Source: DAOVRD01 sp964521715
GTDB taxonomy: Bacteria > Planctomycetota > Brocadiia > SM23-32
Length of the DNA: 62,871 nt
Direction: 5' to 3'
Assembly: GCA_964521715.1 (NCBI GenBank)
Contig: CAZFSS010000021.1
Span: 1 to 62,871 of the forward strand
Shown here: piece by piece, positions 7,331-16,046 of the stretch
Numbering within the stretch: position 1 is the stretch's first letter
Layout of the letters: each line of letters opens with the position of its first letter
Position numbers and translations under genes: made by a program
Notes under the pieces: model-generated
What the model was told of the DNA's origin: nothing
The model's database searches: none
What the model saw: only the letters and a program-made list of their open reading frames with translations

Positions 7331-9277
7331 TCAGTACGGCAGGAAGATGGGACCCGTTCGGACGCCCGTCAGCAGGCTCATCAAGGTTGAGCCGCCTATC
7401 ACCAGGCTCTCGCCGATGATGACGCCCAGGAAGAACTGCCGGCCGCTCCGCAGCGTCTGCCCGCCCCCGAACTTCAAGATGAGCACCTTCGCGAGCCAGC
7501 CGAGCAGGAACGAGAACCAGAGCTCCCGCGTGCACCATGACATGGCAATCGCGAACCCCAGCGCGTTGATGGGCCACCAGTAAAACGTGCCCCGCAGCAC
7601 CATCAGCGCGGCCATGCCCGCCACGCCCGTGGCCAGCCCGGCCCATCTCGGCTGGGCTGCCTGCCACGGCTTCGAGATCATCAGGTGCACGCTGTTGTAG
7701 GTGTTGGTCATGTGGTAGACGTGGCTGCTTCCGATGTACACGTTCAGCGCCCCGCGATCGTAGTAGACCCATTGCAGGCTCGAGTAGGTCGCCGCCACCA
7801 GCCCGACCGCTAGCGTCAGCAGCATGATGGGAAGGAACAAGCGCCGTCGCTCCCTGAAGACGCTCCAGATGCGCAGCGCGTTCAGCGCGTGCGGCGCCAG
7901 CAGCTCGCGGGAGTCGCTGGTCAGGATCTGGCTCTGCAGCGTCGCCGCCACGACCGCCGGCCCCGAGAAGATGCGGCCCCCCGTGACCCCGTGCAGGAAC
8001 CACGCGGGCCCCCAGGCGTGCTGCGTGAAGAACAGGCCGCCCTGGGCTATCATCCGGGAGTGCACGAGCACGATGCTGAACGTGAGCGCGATCACGCCAA
8101 CGGCCGCCCGCACGCCCAGGCCGAAGTGCATGTTCCACAGAACCAGCCCCGCCATCGTCGCGACCAGTCCCCAGAACCCGAGCCGGTAGCCGATCGGCTC
8201 TGACGACCCGTCGGCGCCGCCGGATCGCCCGAGCGCGGACTTCGTAACCGCCCAGAGGTGCCGGCGCGCCATGTACAGCATGCCCGCCGTCAGGGCCAGG
8301 AAGGCGCCCGCCTGCTGCCACTGGAGGAACGGTCCGGAACGTCCACCCTCCATAGGTTGCCCGATGCTCTGCGCGATGATGATCTGGACACACATGAACA
8401 CATAGAAGGTCCAGATGCTCAGCGACACGTCGCTGGGCACCAGGAACGCGAACCCGATGGCCAGGGGGTAGATCTTGCCGTCGCTGACGTTCACGTAGTT
8501 GAGTGCCGTCTCGGAGAAGACCGTCCAGAACGGCACGGCCACGCGCCAGCCTTCCGTGGCGTCGGAGAGAAGCGGCGCCAGGCGAATCAGCCCGAACAGG
8601 ACGGTCACCACAGCGCCAGCAAGGAAGGCCTTGCTCCTCGTTGACGAGGACAGCAGTCGCCCGTCCCGGCTGCCCTCCGTGAAGTCCAGCGGCACTCTCG
8701 CCACCGGAAACATCAAACGCTCCGACTCGACCCACTGCTTGCGCAGGATGCCGCAGAGGAAGAACGTTGCCAGGTAGAAGAGCCAGATGTAGACGCCCCA
8801 CGTGACGAACGTCCGCGTCCATTGGTCCCAGGGCACCCGCACCGGCTCGCCCGCCGGCGTGCCCTCGAAGAACCTCTTGGCGGCCTCGCTCTTGGGGCTG
8901 TTGCTGAGCAGGATCCCCGGCGGGGCGACCTTGAGCACGTCGTCTTGCCAGAACAAGTCGGCCCGCTGCGACAGGTACGGTGCGGCGGGCATCGCCGCCA
9001 GGAAGTTCCGCATCAGCCCGCTGGCCGGCACGGTGGACGCGACGATCATCATGCACCAGACGAGCATCAGCTCGGACTGCTTGAGCATCCAGGCGCGCCT
9101 GATGAGCTTGAGGACCCCGTTCACCCCCAGCGTGAGGATGAAAAGGAATGTGAACACGCCCACGGGGAAGTGGTTGCCGGTCAGAAAGGTGTTGCCGACC
9201 CTGTAGTCATTGACCGGCACGAGAAGGCAGAGGCCGACGGCGCCGAGGAGGCCGATGATGAAAGCTCGCCAGGTCAA
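7331..9277 (-). CDS. Large polytopic membrane protein, DUF6785/DUF6784-like
   Basis: The product is about 648 residues with many hydrophobic segments (around a dozen) spread over the whole length, so it is an inner-membrane protein, plausibly a transporter. Recognisable text such as FLTGNHFPVGVFTF, the hydrophilic WQDDV loop and the C-terminal LLGWLAKVLILKFGG recalls the DUF6785/DUF6784 proteins common in planctomycetes. That is a memory-based match. The first ATG in frame (9340) overlaps the -35 element of a strong promoter at 9312-9340, so it cannot be the start for that transcript. A TTG at 9277 with AGGGAG 8 nt upstream directly precedes the first membrane segment and is my choice. It converges on the creatininase gene. 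Function unknown. Confidence 0.7.
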   Translation of the reverse strand: MTWRAFIIGLLGAVGLCLLVPVNDYRVGNTFLTGNHFPVGVFTFLFILTLGVNGVLKLIRRAWMLKQSELMLVWCMMIVASTVPASGLMRNFLAAMPAAPYLSQRADLFWQDDVLKVAPPGILLSNSPKSEAAKRFFEGTPAGEPVRVPWDQWTRTFVTWGVYIWLFYLATFFLCGILRKQWVESERLMFPVARVPLDFTEGSRDGRLLSSSTRSKAFLAGAVVTVLFGLIRLAPLLSDATEGWRVAVPFWTVFSETALNYVNVSDGKIYPLAIGFAFLVPSDVSLSIWTFYVFMCVQIIIAQSIGQPMEGGRSGPFLQWQQAGAFLALTAGMLYMARRHLWAVTKSALGRSGGADGSSEPIGYRLGFWGLVATMAGLVLWNMHFGLGVRAAVGVIALTFSIVLVHSRMIAQGGLFFTQHAWGPAWFLHGVTGGRIFSGPAVVAATLQSQILTSDSRELLAPHALNALRIWSVFRERRRLFLPIMLLTLAVGLVAATYSSLQWVYYDRGALNVYIGSSHVYHMTNTYNSVHLMISKPWQAAQPRWAGLATGVAGMAALMVLRGTFYWWPINALGFAIAMSWCTRELWFSFLLGWLAKVLILKFGGGQTLRSGRQFFLGVIIGESLVIGGSTLMSLLTGVRTGPIFLPY

Positions 9278-9311
9278 CCGTTGGCTCCCTGAAAGGACAT
9301 CGCACGGGAGC

Positions 9312-9340
9312 ACTATAGAGGGAGAGCCTCCCCGCGTCAA
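9312..9340 (-). promoter_or_regulatory. Strong sigma-70-type promoter; fixes the start of the membrane protein
   Basis: Minus-strand TTGACG (9335-9340) and TATAGT (9312-9317) with a 17-nt spacer. Transcription would begin near 9305, downstream of the first in-frame ATG, which supports the TTG start at 9277. Confidence 0.6.
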
Positions 9341-9397
9341 ACTCGCGGGCCGCGCCCTGTGCCACGCCGCCGCCCCCGATGCTGTGCGGCAAGGCCA

Positions 9398-10384
9398 TCA
9401 CGCCCGGGCGCCGGCCAGCAGGCGTTCGGTCCGCCAGGCACGCCGGCCGCGTTCACTCAGCCGGTATCGGTCGCCGGTCCGGGCCATCCAGCCCTCTTCG
9501 TAGAGGCGGCGTCGTGCGAGCGCGGGATCGCTGTTCTCGGCGGCGATCAAGCGGGTGAGTTCCTTCTCGCCGTACTCGCGGTCCTCCGGCAGCGTCCGCA
9601 CGGAAGCCGGCATGCTGGAGTGGCTCAGACCCCCGCACGGAAGCGCGGTGCCAGGGTGTCTGCGATGGTACTCAGCCGCCCGCCGCCCGAGTTCGGTCCG
9701 GAGGAAGCGCTCGTGCTCGTCGCGGCGCCTCCACCGGCCTTCCACGATGTACCCGATGCGCTCGGCGAGCGGCAGCGGCCACGTCCCTCTGCCCGCCTCT
9801 CCATCGGCAGGTGCTTGGCCTCGACCTTTGCGAAGCGCCGCTAAGATACGTTCCCTGCTTGCGTCCAGCGCGCTCACCACCATCGCCAGTTCCTCGCCGG
9901 CAGCCACGAGTCCTGCGATGCGCTCGCGCCGGCAGCTTGCTGCCGCGCTATCTTCAGGCTCCACGAACTCGGCGGCGAAGTGGGCGAGGGACCAGATCTG
10001 GCCCAGGGCATCCCGCGCGGCGGCCGCCAGGTCCTCGGACATCGCCTCGTCTGCGTTGCCGCGACCATTGACGCCTGGCGCCGGCGTTCTGTCCCTGAGC
10101 GACCTCTCGCGCTGTGTGCGCCGCAGCCAGAGCGCGCACATGTTGTCGGCAATGGCGCGCAGCCAGGCGCTGAAGCGGCTCGGATCCCGCAGCTGTGCCA
10201 GCCCCCGGAAGGCGGCCACGAAGCTCTCCTGGGCAATGTCGTCCGCCCAGTCGAAGTCGCCGATCCGGCTCACGATGTAGGCGTGTACGGACGCTCGGTA
10301 CCGGCCGACGAGGCGACCGAACGCGGCGGTGTCGCCGCGGGCGGCTTCCTCGACCAACCTTTGCTCGTCGCTGCGCTGGTCCAT
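9398..10384 (-). CDS. ECF-type sigma factor with atypical C-terminus (DUF2087-like)
   Basis: Residues about 10-100 of this 328-residue protein match sigma-70 region 2: AAFGRLVGRYR, then DWADDIAQESFVAAFRGLAQLRDPSRFSAWLRAIADN with the core-binding and -10-binding helices. What follows is unusual. I cannot find a normal region 4 helix-turn-helix (no LPE...EI..LG...VKSR pattern); a short SALDASRERILAALRKGR helix is all that remains. The last ~100 residues (YGEKELTRLIAAENSDPALARRRLYEEGWMAR...YRLSERG, which I describe only by its key parts) resemble a DUF2087-type winged helix. I use the ATG at 10384 (MDQRSDEQ), which removes a 10-residue non-family extension. No anti-sigma gene is adjacent. It may use its C-terminal domain to find promoters or sense a signal. 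Confidence 0.75.
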   Translation of the reverse strand: MDQRSDEQRLVEEAARGDTAAFGRLVGRYRASVHAYIVSRIGDFDWADDIAQESFVAAFRGLAQLRDPSRFSAWLRAIADNMCALWLRRTQRERSLRDRTPAPGVNGRGNADEAMSEDLAAAARDALGQIWSLAHFAAEFVEPEDSAAASCRRERIAGLVAAGEELAMVVSALDASRERILAALRKGRGQAPADGEAGRGTWPLPLAERIGYIVEGRWRRRDEHERFLRTELGRRAAEYHRRHPGTALPCGGLSHSSMPASVRTLPEDREYGEKELTRLIAAENSDPALARRRLYEEGWMARTGDRYRLSERGRRAWRTERLLAGARA

Positions 10385-10565
10385 GGCCTCGACACCTGGC
10401 CGCAAAGGAAGCACGATGACGTTCCGCCGTCTGCTAACTTAGTTGCACGGAGGACGCGGAATCCCTCAGAGGAAACGCTGCAGGCAGCTTATCCATCAGC
10501 GGTATCGTCCCCGACCAAGCTCCCGACCCCGGCACGCAGGTGGGAGTTCAGCGGCGGCAGCCCCC

Positions 10566-11429
10566 TTACTTCGCCGGCTCCTTGCGGCGCCGGATCATGA
10601 GCCAGACGATCACGATGAGCGCCACTGGCAGAAGCCAGCTGAAACTCCGCCCTCCGGCGCCTGCCCCTTTCGCTGCCGCTGCCGGGCTGAGCACCTTGTC
10701 CTCCGGCGCGGCGGGCACGAAGAAGTCGGCATCCACCTGGCCGGAGTAGCGCACGCTGTCCACGACGAAGTCGAACTCCGGCTTGAGCTCGCCGAAGACG
10801 TCCTCCGGAGCCACGCAGGACAGCTTTAGCTCCATCGCGTCCGAGCCCGCAGGCCGGATGAAGTACTGAACGATGAGATGGGACATCCTGGGCAGGTCGC
10901 CGGCTGGCGGACGGGCGCCGCAGCCTCGGCCGGCCGGGAGCGGCGCCGTGAAGCCGAACCGGTGCAAGATCATCCCGTCGCGCCTCTCATAAGAATCCGA
11001 CACGTCTTCCAGGACTGCGCCGGTCTGCGCCCGAATGGCTTGCGTGAATGCGCTAACGTAGGCCTCGAGGTCGTTCTCATCGCGCATCAGGAACGAACGG
11101 GATCCGAACTCGCACCACACGTTGGCCGGAGCGTCCTTGTGGTTCAGGACGAAGATCAGGTTCGGGGAGACGCGCGGCCCGGCGCATCCCCCTTTGGCCT
11201 GGGCGGCCAGCGCCTCCGGATCGTAGTACTCCCAGTAGCCGGCCGGCAGCCGGAACTCGATGCGGCGCGCCGAGTCCTTCATCAGGATGCCGGGCGACGT
11301 CACCTGGGGCGGCGCGGCTTCCGCACCGGCCTCAGGCGCAGACGGCGCATCGTCCGGGCCTGCCGAACCGGCCAGGGCCGGCAACAGCGCCATTGCCAGA
11401 GCGATGGCGGCGATCCGCCTAGTCCTCAT
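10566..11429 (-). CDS. Secreted protein with C-terminal membrane anchor, unknown function
   Basis: The 287-residue product has an N-terminal signal peptide (MRTRRIAAIALAMALLPALA), an Ala/Pro-rich linker, and a soluble domain of about 190 residues containing FRLPAGYWEYYDPE. It ends with a single transmembrane helix (SWLLPVALIVIVWLMI) and the basic tail RRRKEPAK. This is a type I topology with the bulk of the protein in the periplasm. The start codon overlaps the end of xseA by 11 bp, implying translational coupling. Four cysteines in the soluble part may form disulfides. I do not recognise the domain. Confidence 0.7.
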   Translation of the reverse strand: MRTRRIAAIALAMALLPALAGSAGPDDAPSAPEAGAEAAPPQVTSPGILMKDSARRIEFRLPAGYWEYYDPEALAAQAKGGCAGPRVSPNLIFVLNHKDAPANVWCEFGSRSFLMRDENDLEAYVSAFTQAIRAQTGAVLEDVSDSYERRDGMILHRFGFTAPLPAGRGCGARPPAGDLPRMSHLIVQYFIRPAGSDAMELKLSCVAPEDVFGELKPEFDFVVDSVRYSGQVDADFFVPAAPEDKVLSPAAAAKGAGAGGRSFSWLLPVALIVIVWLMIRRRKEPAK

Positions 11430-12684
11430 CGGAGCCCTCCTCTCCAGGCGCCTCAGGCGGGGCGCTGAGCTCGACGATCTCCGACACGATCTGCCCGCGA
11501 TGGAGTCTGCTCATTATCCGTTCTCCGCCTGAAAGGCCCTCAATGGAGCGCACGATCCGCCCGTCCGCCGCGAGCGTCACGCTGTAGCCGCGTTCGAGCA
11601 CCTTCAGAGGGCTCAGGGCCTCCAGGCGCCGCCCGATCGCGGCCGTCCGCTCGCGCAGCAGCCCCAGCCAATGCGCGAAGAGGGTGTTGAGCCTCTCCAT
11701 GACTTCGTCGACCCGCTGGGCGCTCTGCTGGATCGCCGCTTCGGGCCTCCTGAAGGCGTACCGCGCGGCGAGGGCTTCCAGGCGGTGGCGTCCGCGCAGC
11801 ATCATCCCCTCCAGGGCGGCGGCGAGGCGTTTGCTGCGCTCGCCCAGGATTCGGAGCACCTCGGCGCGGTCGGGCACTACCAGTTCGGCGGCCTCCGTTG
11901 GAGTGGCGGCCCGCACGTCCGCGGCGAAATCCGATATGGAGAAGTCGATCTCGTGCCCCACGGCGCTCACGATCGGTATGGCGCTGCGGTGGATGGCCCG
12001 TGCCACGACCTCCTCGTTGAAGGGCCAGAGGTCCTCCAGGCTGCCGCCGCCGCGGCCGACTATCAAGACGTCCAGATCGGGCCTCCTGTCGTTCAGCGTG
12101 TTGATGGCCGCTGCGATCTCCGCCGCGGCTTCGGCGCCCTGAACGCGCGTGGGGAACAGGTACAGCTCGACGGCCGGGAACCGCCGCGAGATGACGTTGA
12201 TGATGTCGCGGATTGCGGCGCCGGTCGGACTGGTCACCACGCCGATCCTGCGCGGGAAGGGCGGGAGGGGCTTCTTGATCTCGTCGCGGAACAGGCCCTC
12301 TTTCTCGAGCTTCTCCATGAGCTGGCGGAACGCAAGCTGCAGCGCGCCCAGCCCCCGCGGCTCCACCCAGGAGATGATGAGCTGGTAACTGCCGCGCGGG
12401 GGGTACACGTCGATGGAGCCGCGGGCGAGGACTTCCAGGCCCTCCGCCAGGTCGAACTTGATGGCGGAGGCGATCCCGCGCCAGATGGCGGCCTGGAGCA
12501 CGGCGTGCTCGTCCTTGAGCGTCAGGTAAACGTGCCCGGACGAGGCCCGAGTGACGCGCGACAGCTCCCCGACGACGTATACGTCGGGGAACGCGGACTC
12601 CAGGCTCTCCTTGATCCGGGCCGTCAGCTCCGAGACGGTCAGCACTCGGGCTTCTCGATCGCTTCTGGATAGGGGCAGCGACAT
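11419..12684 (-). CDS. xseA: Exodeoxyribonuclease VII large subunit
   Basis: The 421-residue protein is the large subunit of exonuclease VII, which degrades single-stranded DNA from both ends. The N-terminal OB-fold is visible as LTVSELTARIKESLES...VVGELSR with SGHVYLTLKD. The catalytic XseA domain follows with RIGVVTSPTGAAIRDI, VGRGGGSLEDLWPFNEE and AIPIVSAVGHEIDFSISDFAADVRAATPTEAAE, a coiled-coil region, and the late GYSVTL segment. The ATG at 12684 just precedes family homology; a longer start at 12774 would overlap the lptD-like gene. The usual partner xseB is not next to it. Instead the frame overlaps a secreted-protein gene by 11 bp. Confidence 0.93.
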   Translation of the reverse strand: MSLPLSRSDREARVLTVSELTARIKESLESAFPDVYVVGELSRVTRASSGHVYLTLKDEHAVLQAAIWRGIASAIKFDLAEGLEVLARGSIDVYPPRGSYQLIISWVEPRGLGALQLAFRQLMEKLEKEGLFRDEIKKPLPPFPRRIGVVTSPTGAAIRDIINVISRRFPAVELYLFPTRVQGAEAAAEIAAAINTLNDRRPDLDVLIVGRGGGSLEDLWPFNEEVVARAIHRSAIPIVSAVGHEIDFSISDFAADVRAATPTEAAELVVPDRAEVLRILGERSKRLAAALEGMMLRGRHRLEALAARYAFRRPEAAIQQSAQRVDEVMERLNTLFAHWLGLLRERTAAIGRRLEALSPLKVLERGYSVTLAADGRIVRSIEGLSGGERIMSRLHRGQIVSEIVELSAPPEAPGEEGSDED

Positions 12685-12745
12685 GGCGTCTGTCCCGGCG
12701 CTGGCGTTGGGCCTGTGGCGTGCGGCGAAGGCCCTGCGGGCCCGT

Positions 12746-15469
12746 TCAGCGGCCGGCGCGTCTGCGGTCCTCATAGAACCCCCAGCCCGCCGGCCCGAAC
12801 CCGAACACCAGGGCGAACTCGTTGTCCGCCTTCTTCACTTGCACTCCGACGTCCAGGACCCACTCGTGCAGCAGGCGTCGGATGACGGCCCGTGTCTCCA
12901 GGTTCTTTGCGTCTCCTGTCCCGTAGGAGTTGAGCTCGTACTGCTCCCTGAGCAGGAGGCGGTACCGATCGCTAAGCTGGTAGGACATGTTGAGCGTCAC
13001 GGCTGAGCTCAGGTCCGATATCTGGTCGTAGTCGAGCGCGGCGGCCCACCCGGGCAGGTAGTCGAGCATCATGCCCACGTTGATTACGTCGGGCTGATCT
13101 TCAAGCCCGATCCAGTTGTCGCGAGAGTACACGGCCACGTGGTCGGAAAGGCAGAGCTTCAGGTCGGCGCGGACGTAGTCCTTGTCCTGGGCTTCCACAA
13201 CGGAGTCGCTGGAGCGGGCCACGTACGCGACGTCCACCTCCGCCCAGTCCACCGAACGCCAGCGGCCCTCCCGCAGGCGCTTCGTTTGCAGGCGCTGCCG
13301 CAGGCCGACGGCCGCCTGTGTGCCGCTGTCGATCGCGTCCACGGCATCCATCTGGACGAACTCCTCGGACCCGGCCCCGGAGACCGACAGTGCGTCGAAG
13401 CTGACGTACGGGATGACGATGTGGCGCAGGCGGTTCAGGTCGAGCAAGTCACTGGCGGTAGGAAACGGGCGGGACAGCACGGTGCTGAGGGTAATGCCGC
13501 CGCCCGCGCCTGAGCGCGCCTCATCGTCCCGCCACGCGCCGGCCTCCATGGCGCCTGTGTCCGCCCACGTCGCCAGGGCCCGCACGAAGGGGTCCAGCCG
13601 GAACATGCCGATCGAGAAGGGCAGCGAGAGCCTGTGCTCGGTGTGGAGACGCGCCAGGTCGGGCGGGTCCACGGGGGCCGGCGCCAGGATGTCACTGGGC
13701 TCCAGGTCGTACAGGCCGCCCCGAACCGAGCCCTCGTAGACGAACCGCCCGAGCGGTAGGCCCACGATCTCGAGGTCGAAAGTGGGCGTCTCTTCGACCT
13801 GCGTCAGGAAGTCGTTGACGCGGCGCTTGTAGAGCAAGGCCAGGTAAGTCGAGTTCCGCAGGTATCGCGCCAGCAGGTAGCTCTCCGGCGTCTTCTCCTC
13901 CTCGAAGTCGGGCTCGAAGTACTCGTTCAGAAAGCTTTCGTCGGAGAGCTTGTAGTACTCGGCGTCCACGCGCCAGGCGGCGTCCAACTGAGACCGATGC
14001 TCCAGATGCAGGCGGCCGCGGTTATCCTGCGGCACGGGCAGTCCAGTGTCATCCTCACTGCCTGCGTCATGGACGTAGTAGCCCCGCAGCCGGCCCTCAT
14101 GGCGCGGGTAGGGCACTTCGCCGAACCCGTAGCGCAGTTCGGTGCCCACGGCCGGCCCGCGCAAGCCGTAGTAGTCCAGGTCCATCGTCCAGTTCTCGAC
14201 CCACGTCGGCGCAGTGCCCAGGTCAAGCGGCCGCCAGGTGGTCTGCATGATCAAGCCGAAGTTGTCGGAAGTGCCCAGCGCGTAATCCGTCAGCAGGTAG
14301 GCCCGCCGGCTCAGGTCGATGCCGATGAAGGGCAGCCCGATGAGGGTCCGCGGCGTTTCGCCTACCTGGAGGCGCGTGTTCCACGCGTCCAGGAGTGTGC
14401 TCCTTTCCTGGCGCGTAACCTGCACCGTCTTCGCCGCGATCTGGTAGTGCGGGCGAGCGAATCCGCAGGTGGTAGCCGAGACCTCCTTCATGATGAGCGT
14501 GCGGCTGTCGATGAGAAAGGTCTCTTCGCCGCGGAACACGTAGACGGTTTCCCGCTGCGCGGCCGGGTCGGCAAGCCTCACCTCCGTATTGGAGGCAAGG
14601 CCGCGCGCCCGCCGCGGGTTGACGTACACCTGGTCCGCCCGCATGGACCGGAACACGCCCGCGACGTCCATCTTGCCTTCTGCGACCTCTCGCTCAGGCG
14701 CGGGAGCGCCCGGCTTCTTCTCAAGCCGGATGTTGCCCTGAGCGTAGACCTCGTAGACGTCTCGCGCCTGGTCGTACCAGAGGACAGCCGCGTCGGCCCG
14801 AATCTCCAGGTTGCCCACCTCTCCGCGTACGTCCCCGATGTAGACGACCGTGATGGGGTCTCCGGCGCCGAAGATGTACGTCTCTTCGGCGTTAAGCCGG
14901 CGCGTCACCGTCTGAAAGACCTCGGGCGCGCGGGGCACCGGGATCTCGTCCCAGCACGTGTCCTCCTGGAGGTCTTGAGTGGCTGACTCCGCCCCGGCCA
15001 GCAGGCTGGAACGGACCGGCTCGGCGGACCTGGCCAGAGGGCAGTCCCACGCGAATGAGAGCGTGCTTCTGAGGCGCAGATACAGCGCGCCGCACTGGCG
15101 GACCTTGTCGCCTTCGGCCAGCACCACCCGCGCGCCTGCGGCGCCGTCCTCGCCCGGAATCCCCTCAGCGTAGACCCTCACCGTAGCCGCCCGGACCCCG
15201 GGGTCGGAGGAAAGGCGCCTGTCGAACCACACGACAAGCCGCGGTGCCACCAGCCGCACCGGTCCCTGCCGGAGCAGCGCCCCATGCTGGGCGACGAACA
15301 CGCGCACCCCGTTCTCTTCCCACGTGTCGACGCTCTCCGTGCTCTCCAGCGTCAGGGCGTGGAAGTCGTACTGCCCCTCGATCAGGCCGGCCCGGGCCTG
15401 CCGCGCCGCCCAGCACACGGCCGTCAGGGCGGCAAGCAGGACCGTTGCCTTTGTTGAGCGTCTTCTCAT
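12746..15469 (-). CDS. lptD: LptD/OstA-like outer-membrane LPS assembly protein
   Basis: This 907-residue secreted protein starts with a signal peptide (MRRRSTKATVLLAALTAVCW...ARA). It has an OstA/LptA-like beta-jellyroll region near residues 190-330 (VVYIGDVRGEVGNLEIRAD, YAQGNIRLE, MDVAG, VRLADPA). A long beta-barrel C-terminus follows, with alternating polar/hydrophobic strands (LRGYYVHDAGSED, LLARYLRNSTYLALLYKRR, NVGMMLDYLPGW). LptD inserts lipopolysaccharide in the outer leaflet with LptE. I chose the ATG at 15469 over 15502 for the clean signal peptide. A promoter lies about 100-125 nt upstream. The terminal residue is Arg rather than an aromatic, which is unusual for a barrel. Homology is distant, so an alternative is another large outer-membrane protein of the OstA superfamily. 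Confidence 0.75.
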   Translation of the reverse strand: MRRRSTKATVLLAALTAVCWAARQARAGLIEGQYDFHALTLESTESVDTWEENGVRVFVAQHGALLRQGPVRLVAPRLVVWFDRRLSSDPGVRAATVRVYAEGIPGEDGAAGARVVLAEGDKVRQCGALYLRLRSTLSFAWDCPLARSAEPVRSSLLAGAESATQDLQEDTCWDEIPVPRAPEVFQTVTRRLNAEETYIFGAGDPITVVYIGDVRGEVGNLEIRADAAVLWYDQARDVYEVYAQGNIRLEKKPGAPAPEREVAEGKMDVAGVFRSMRADQVYVNPRRARGLASNTEVRLADPAAQRETVYVFRGEETFLIDSRTLIMKEVSATTCGFARPHYQIAAKTVQVTRQERSTLLDAWNTRLQVGETPRTLIGLPFIGIDLSRRAYLLTDYALGTSDNFGLIMQTTWRPLDLGTAPTWVENWTMDLDYYGLRGPAVGTELRYGFGEVPYPRHEGRLRGYYVHDAGSEDDTGLPVPQDNRGRLHLEHRSQLDAAWRVDAEYYKLSDESFLNEYFEPDFEEEKTPESYLLARYLRNSTYLALLYKRRVNDFLTQVEETPTFDLEIVGLPLGRFVYEGSVRGGLYDLEPSDILAPAPVDPPDLARLHTEHRLSLPFSIGMFRLDPFVRALATWADTGAMEAGAWRDDEARSGAGGGITLSTVLSRPFPTASDLLDLNRLRHIVIPYVSFDALSVSGAGSEEFVQMDAVDAIDSGTQAAVGLRQRLQTKRLREGRWRSVDWAEVDVAYVARSSDSVVEAQDKDYVRADLKLCLSDHVAVYSRDNWIGLEDQPDVINVGMMLDYLPGWAAALDYDQISDLSSAVTLNMSYQLSDRYRLLLREQYELNSYGTGDAKNLETRAVIRRLLHEWVLDVGVQVKKADNEFALVFGFGPAGWGFYEDRRRAGR

Positions 15470-15565
15470 CCCGCAATGGAGAGCGCTTCCGCCCGCGAAC
15501 ACGGGAGGAAGGCAAGCGCCGACGGAGAGCCGATGCCCCCGACACGGTTGAACGGGGCCGGCAAT

Positions 15566-15594
15566 GTCTTATCATATTCGGGCATTTGTGTAAA
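15566..15594 (-). promoter_or_regulatory. Candidate promoter for the lptD-xseA operon
   Basis: Minus-strand TTTACA (15589-15594), 17-nt spacer, TAAGAC (15566-15571). It lies in a locally AT-rich pocket about 100 nt before the lptD start. Confidence 0.4.
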
Positions 15595-15707
15595 CCAGAC
15601 GTCCGGCCGCCCGCACCGAGGGCTCCCTCAGGGCGTGAGAGGCGCCGGAGGGTGCTTCAGGAAAGTCGCCTGCGGCGCGGCCGGTTGCGCCCCGCGCGCG
15701 GCGGCGC

Positions 15708-15962
15708 GTGGACAGCCTGCACTGCTTGCTGGACGGCCGGCTTCAGCCCGTCTGTCGCTGGCGGGAAGCGGACGATCGCTTCGACCGCCTCGTCGGCCGA
15801 GAGGACGTCTGCCGGGCTCCGGCGGCGCAGCACGGGCGGTCCCCGGAAGAGATGGCCTCCAGGTGGGATGCTTGTCAGGCCGTCCTGGAGGGACTTCAGC
15901 GCGAAGGCGTCCGGGAGTTCGAATCCGTCCGGCAGCGCATCGTGGACAGCTGCCCCGTATGA
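15708..15962 (+). CDS. Possible small protein of unknown function
   Basis: An 84-residue frame beginning at a GTG shows strong G/C preference at third codon positions and a balanced, helix-forming composition (WREADDRFDRLVGRED, AVLEGLQREGVREFESVRQRI). It lies in the otherwise empty interval between the divergent lptD-like and deacetylase-like genes. The frame is open back to about 15639, so the start is uncertain, and I see no strong ribosome site. Its end is followed after 11 bp by the promoter of the next gene. The long minus-strand frame covering the same bases looks like a shadow. Confidence 0.4.
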   Translation: MDSLHCLLDGRLQPVCRWREADDRFDRLVGREDVCRAPAAQHGRSPEEMASRWDACQAVLEGLQREGVREFESVRQRIVDSCPV

Positions 15963-15973
15963 GGCGCGCCCGT

Positions 15974-16002
15974 TTGCATAGCCACGCCCCACGCAGTACA
16001 CT
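15974..16002 (+). promoter_or_regulatory. Sigma-70-type promoter; decides the start of the deacetylase-like gene
   Basis: TTGCAT (15974-15979), 17-nt spacer, TACACT (15997-16002). The TTG that could open the frame at 16002 falls on the -10 element, so translation must begin downstream, consistent with the GTG at 16047. Confidence 0.55.
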
Positions 16003-16046
16003 TGCTCGTCGGCGTGTCCTCGCCTTCTGCCCGTGAGGCGGTTGAC

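Noticed and set aside
6291..9056. 921-codon minus-strand frame overlapping the creatininase and membrane protein genes
   Set aside because: Composition is low-complexity Arg/Gly/Ala, it crosses two well-supported genes in other frames, and it lacks domain signals.
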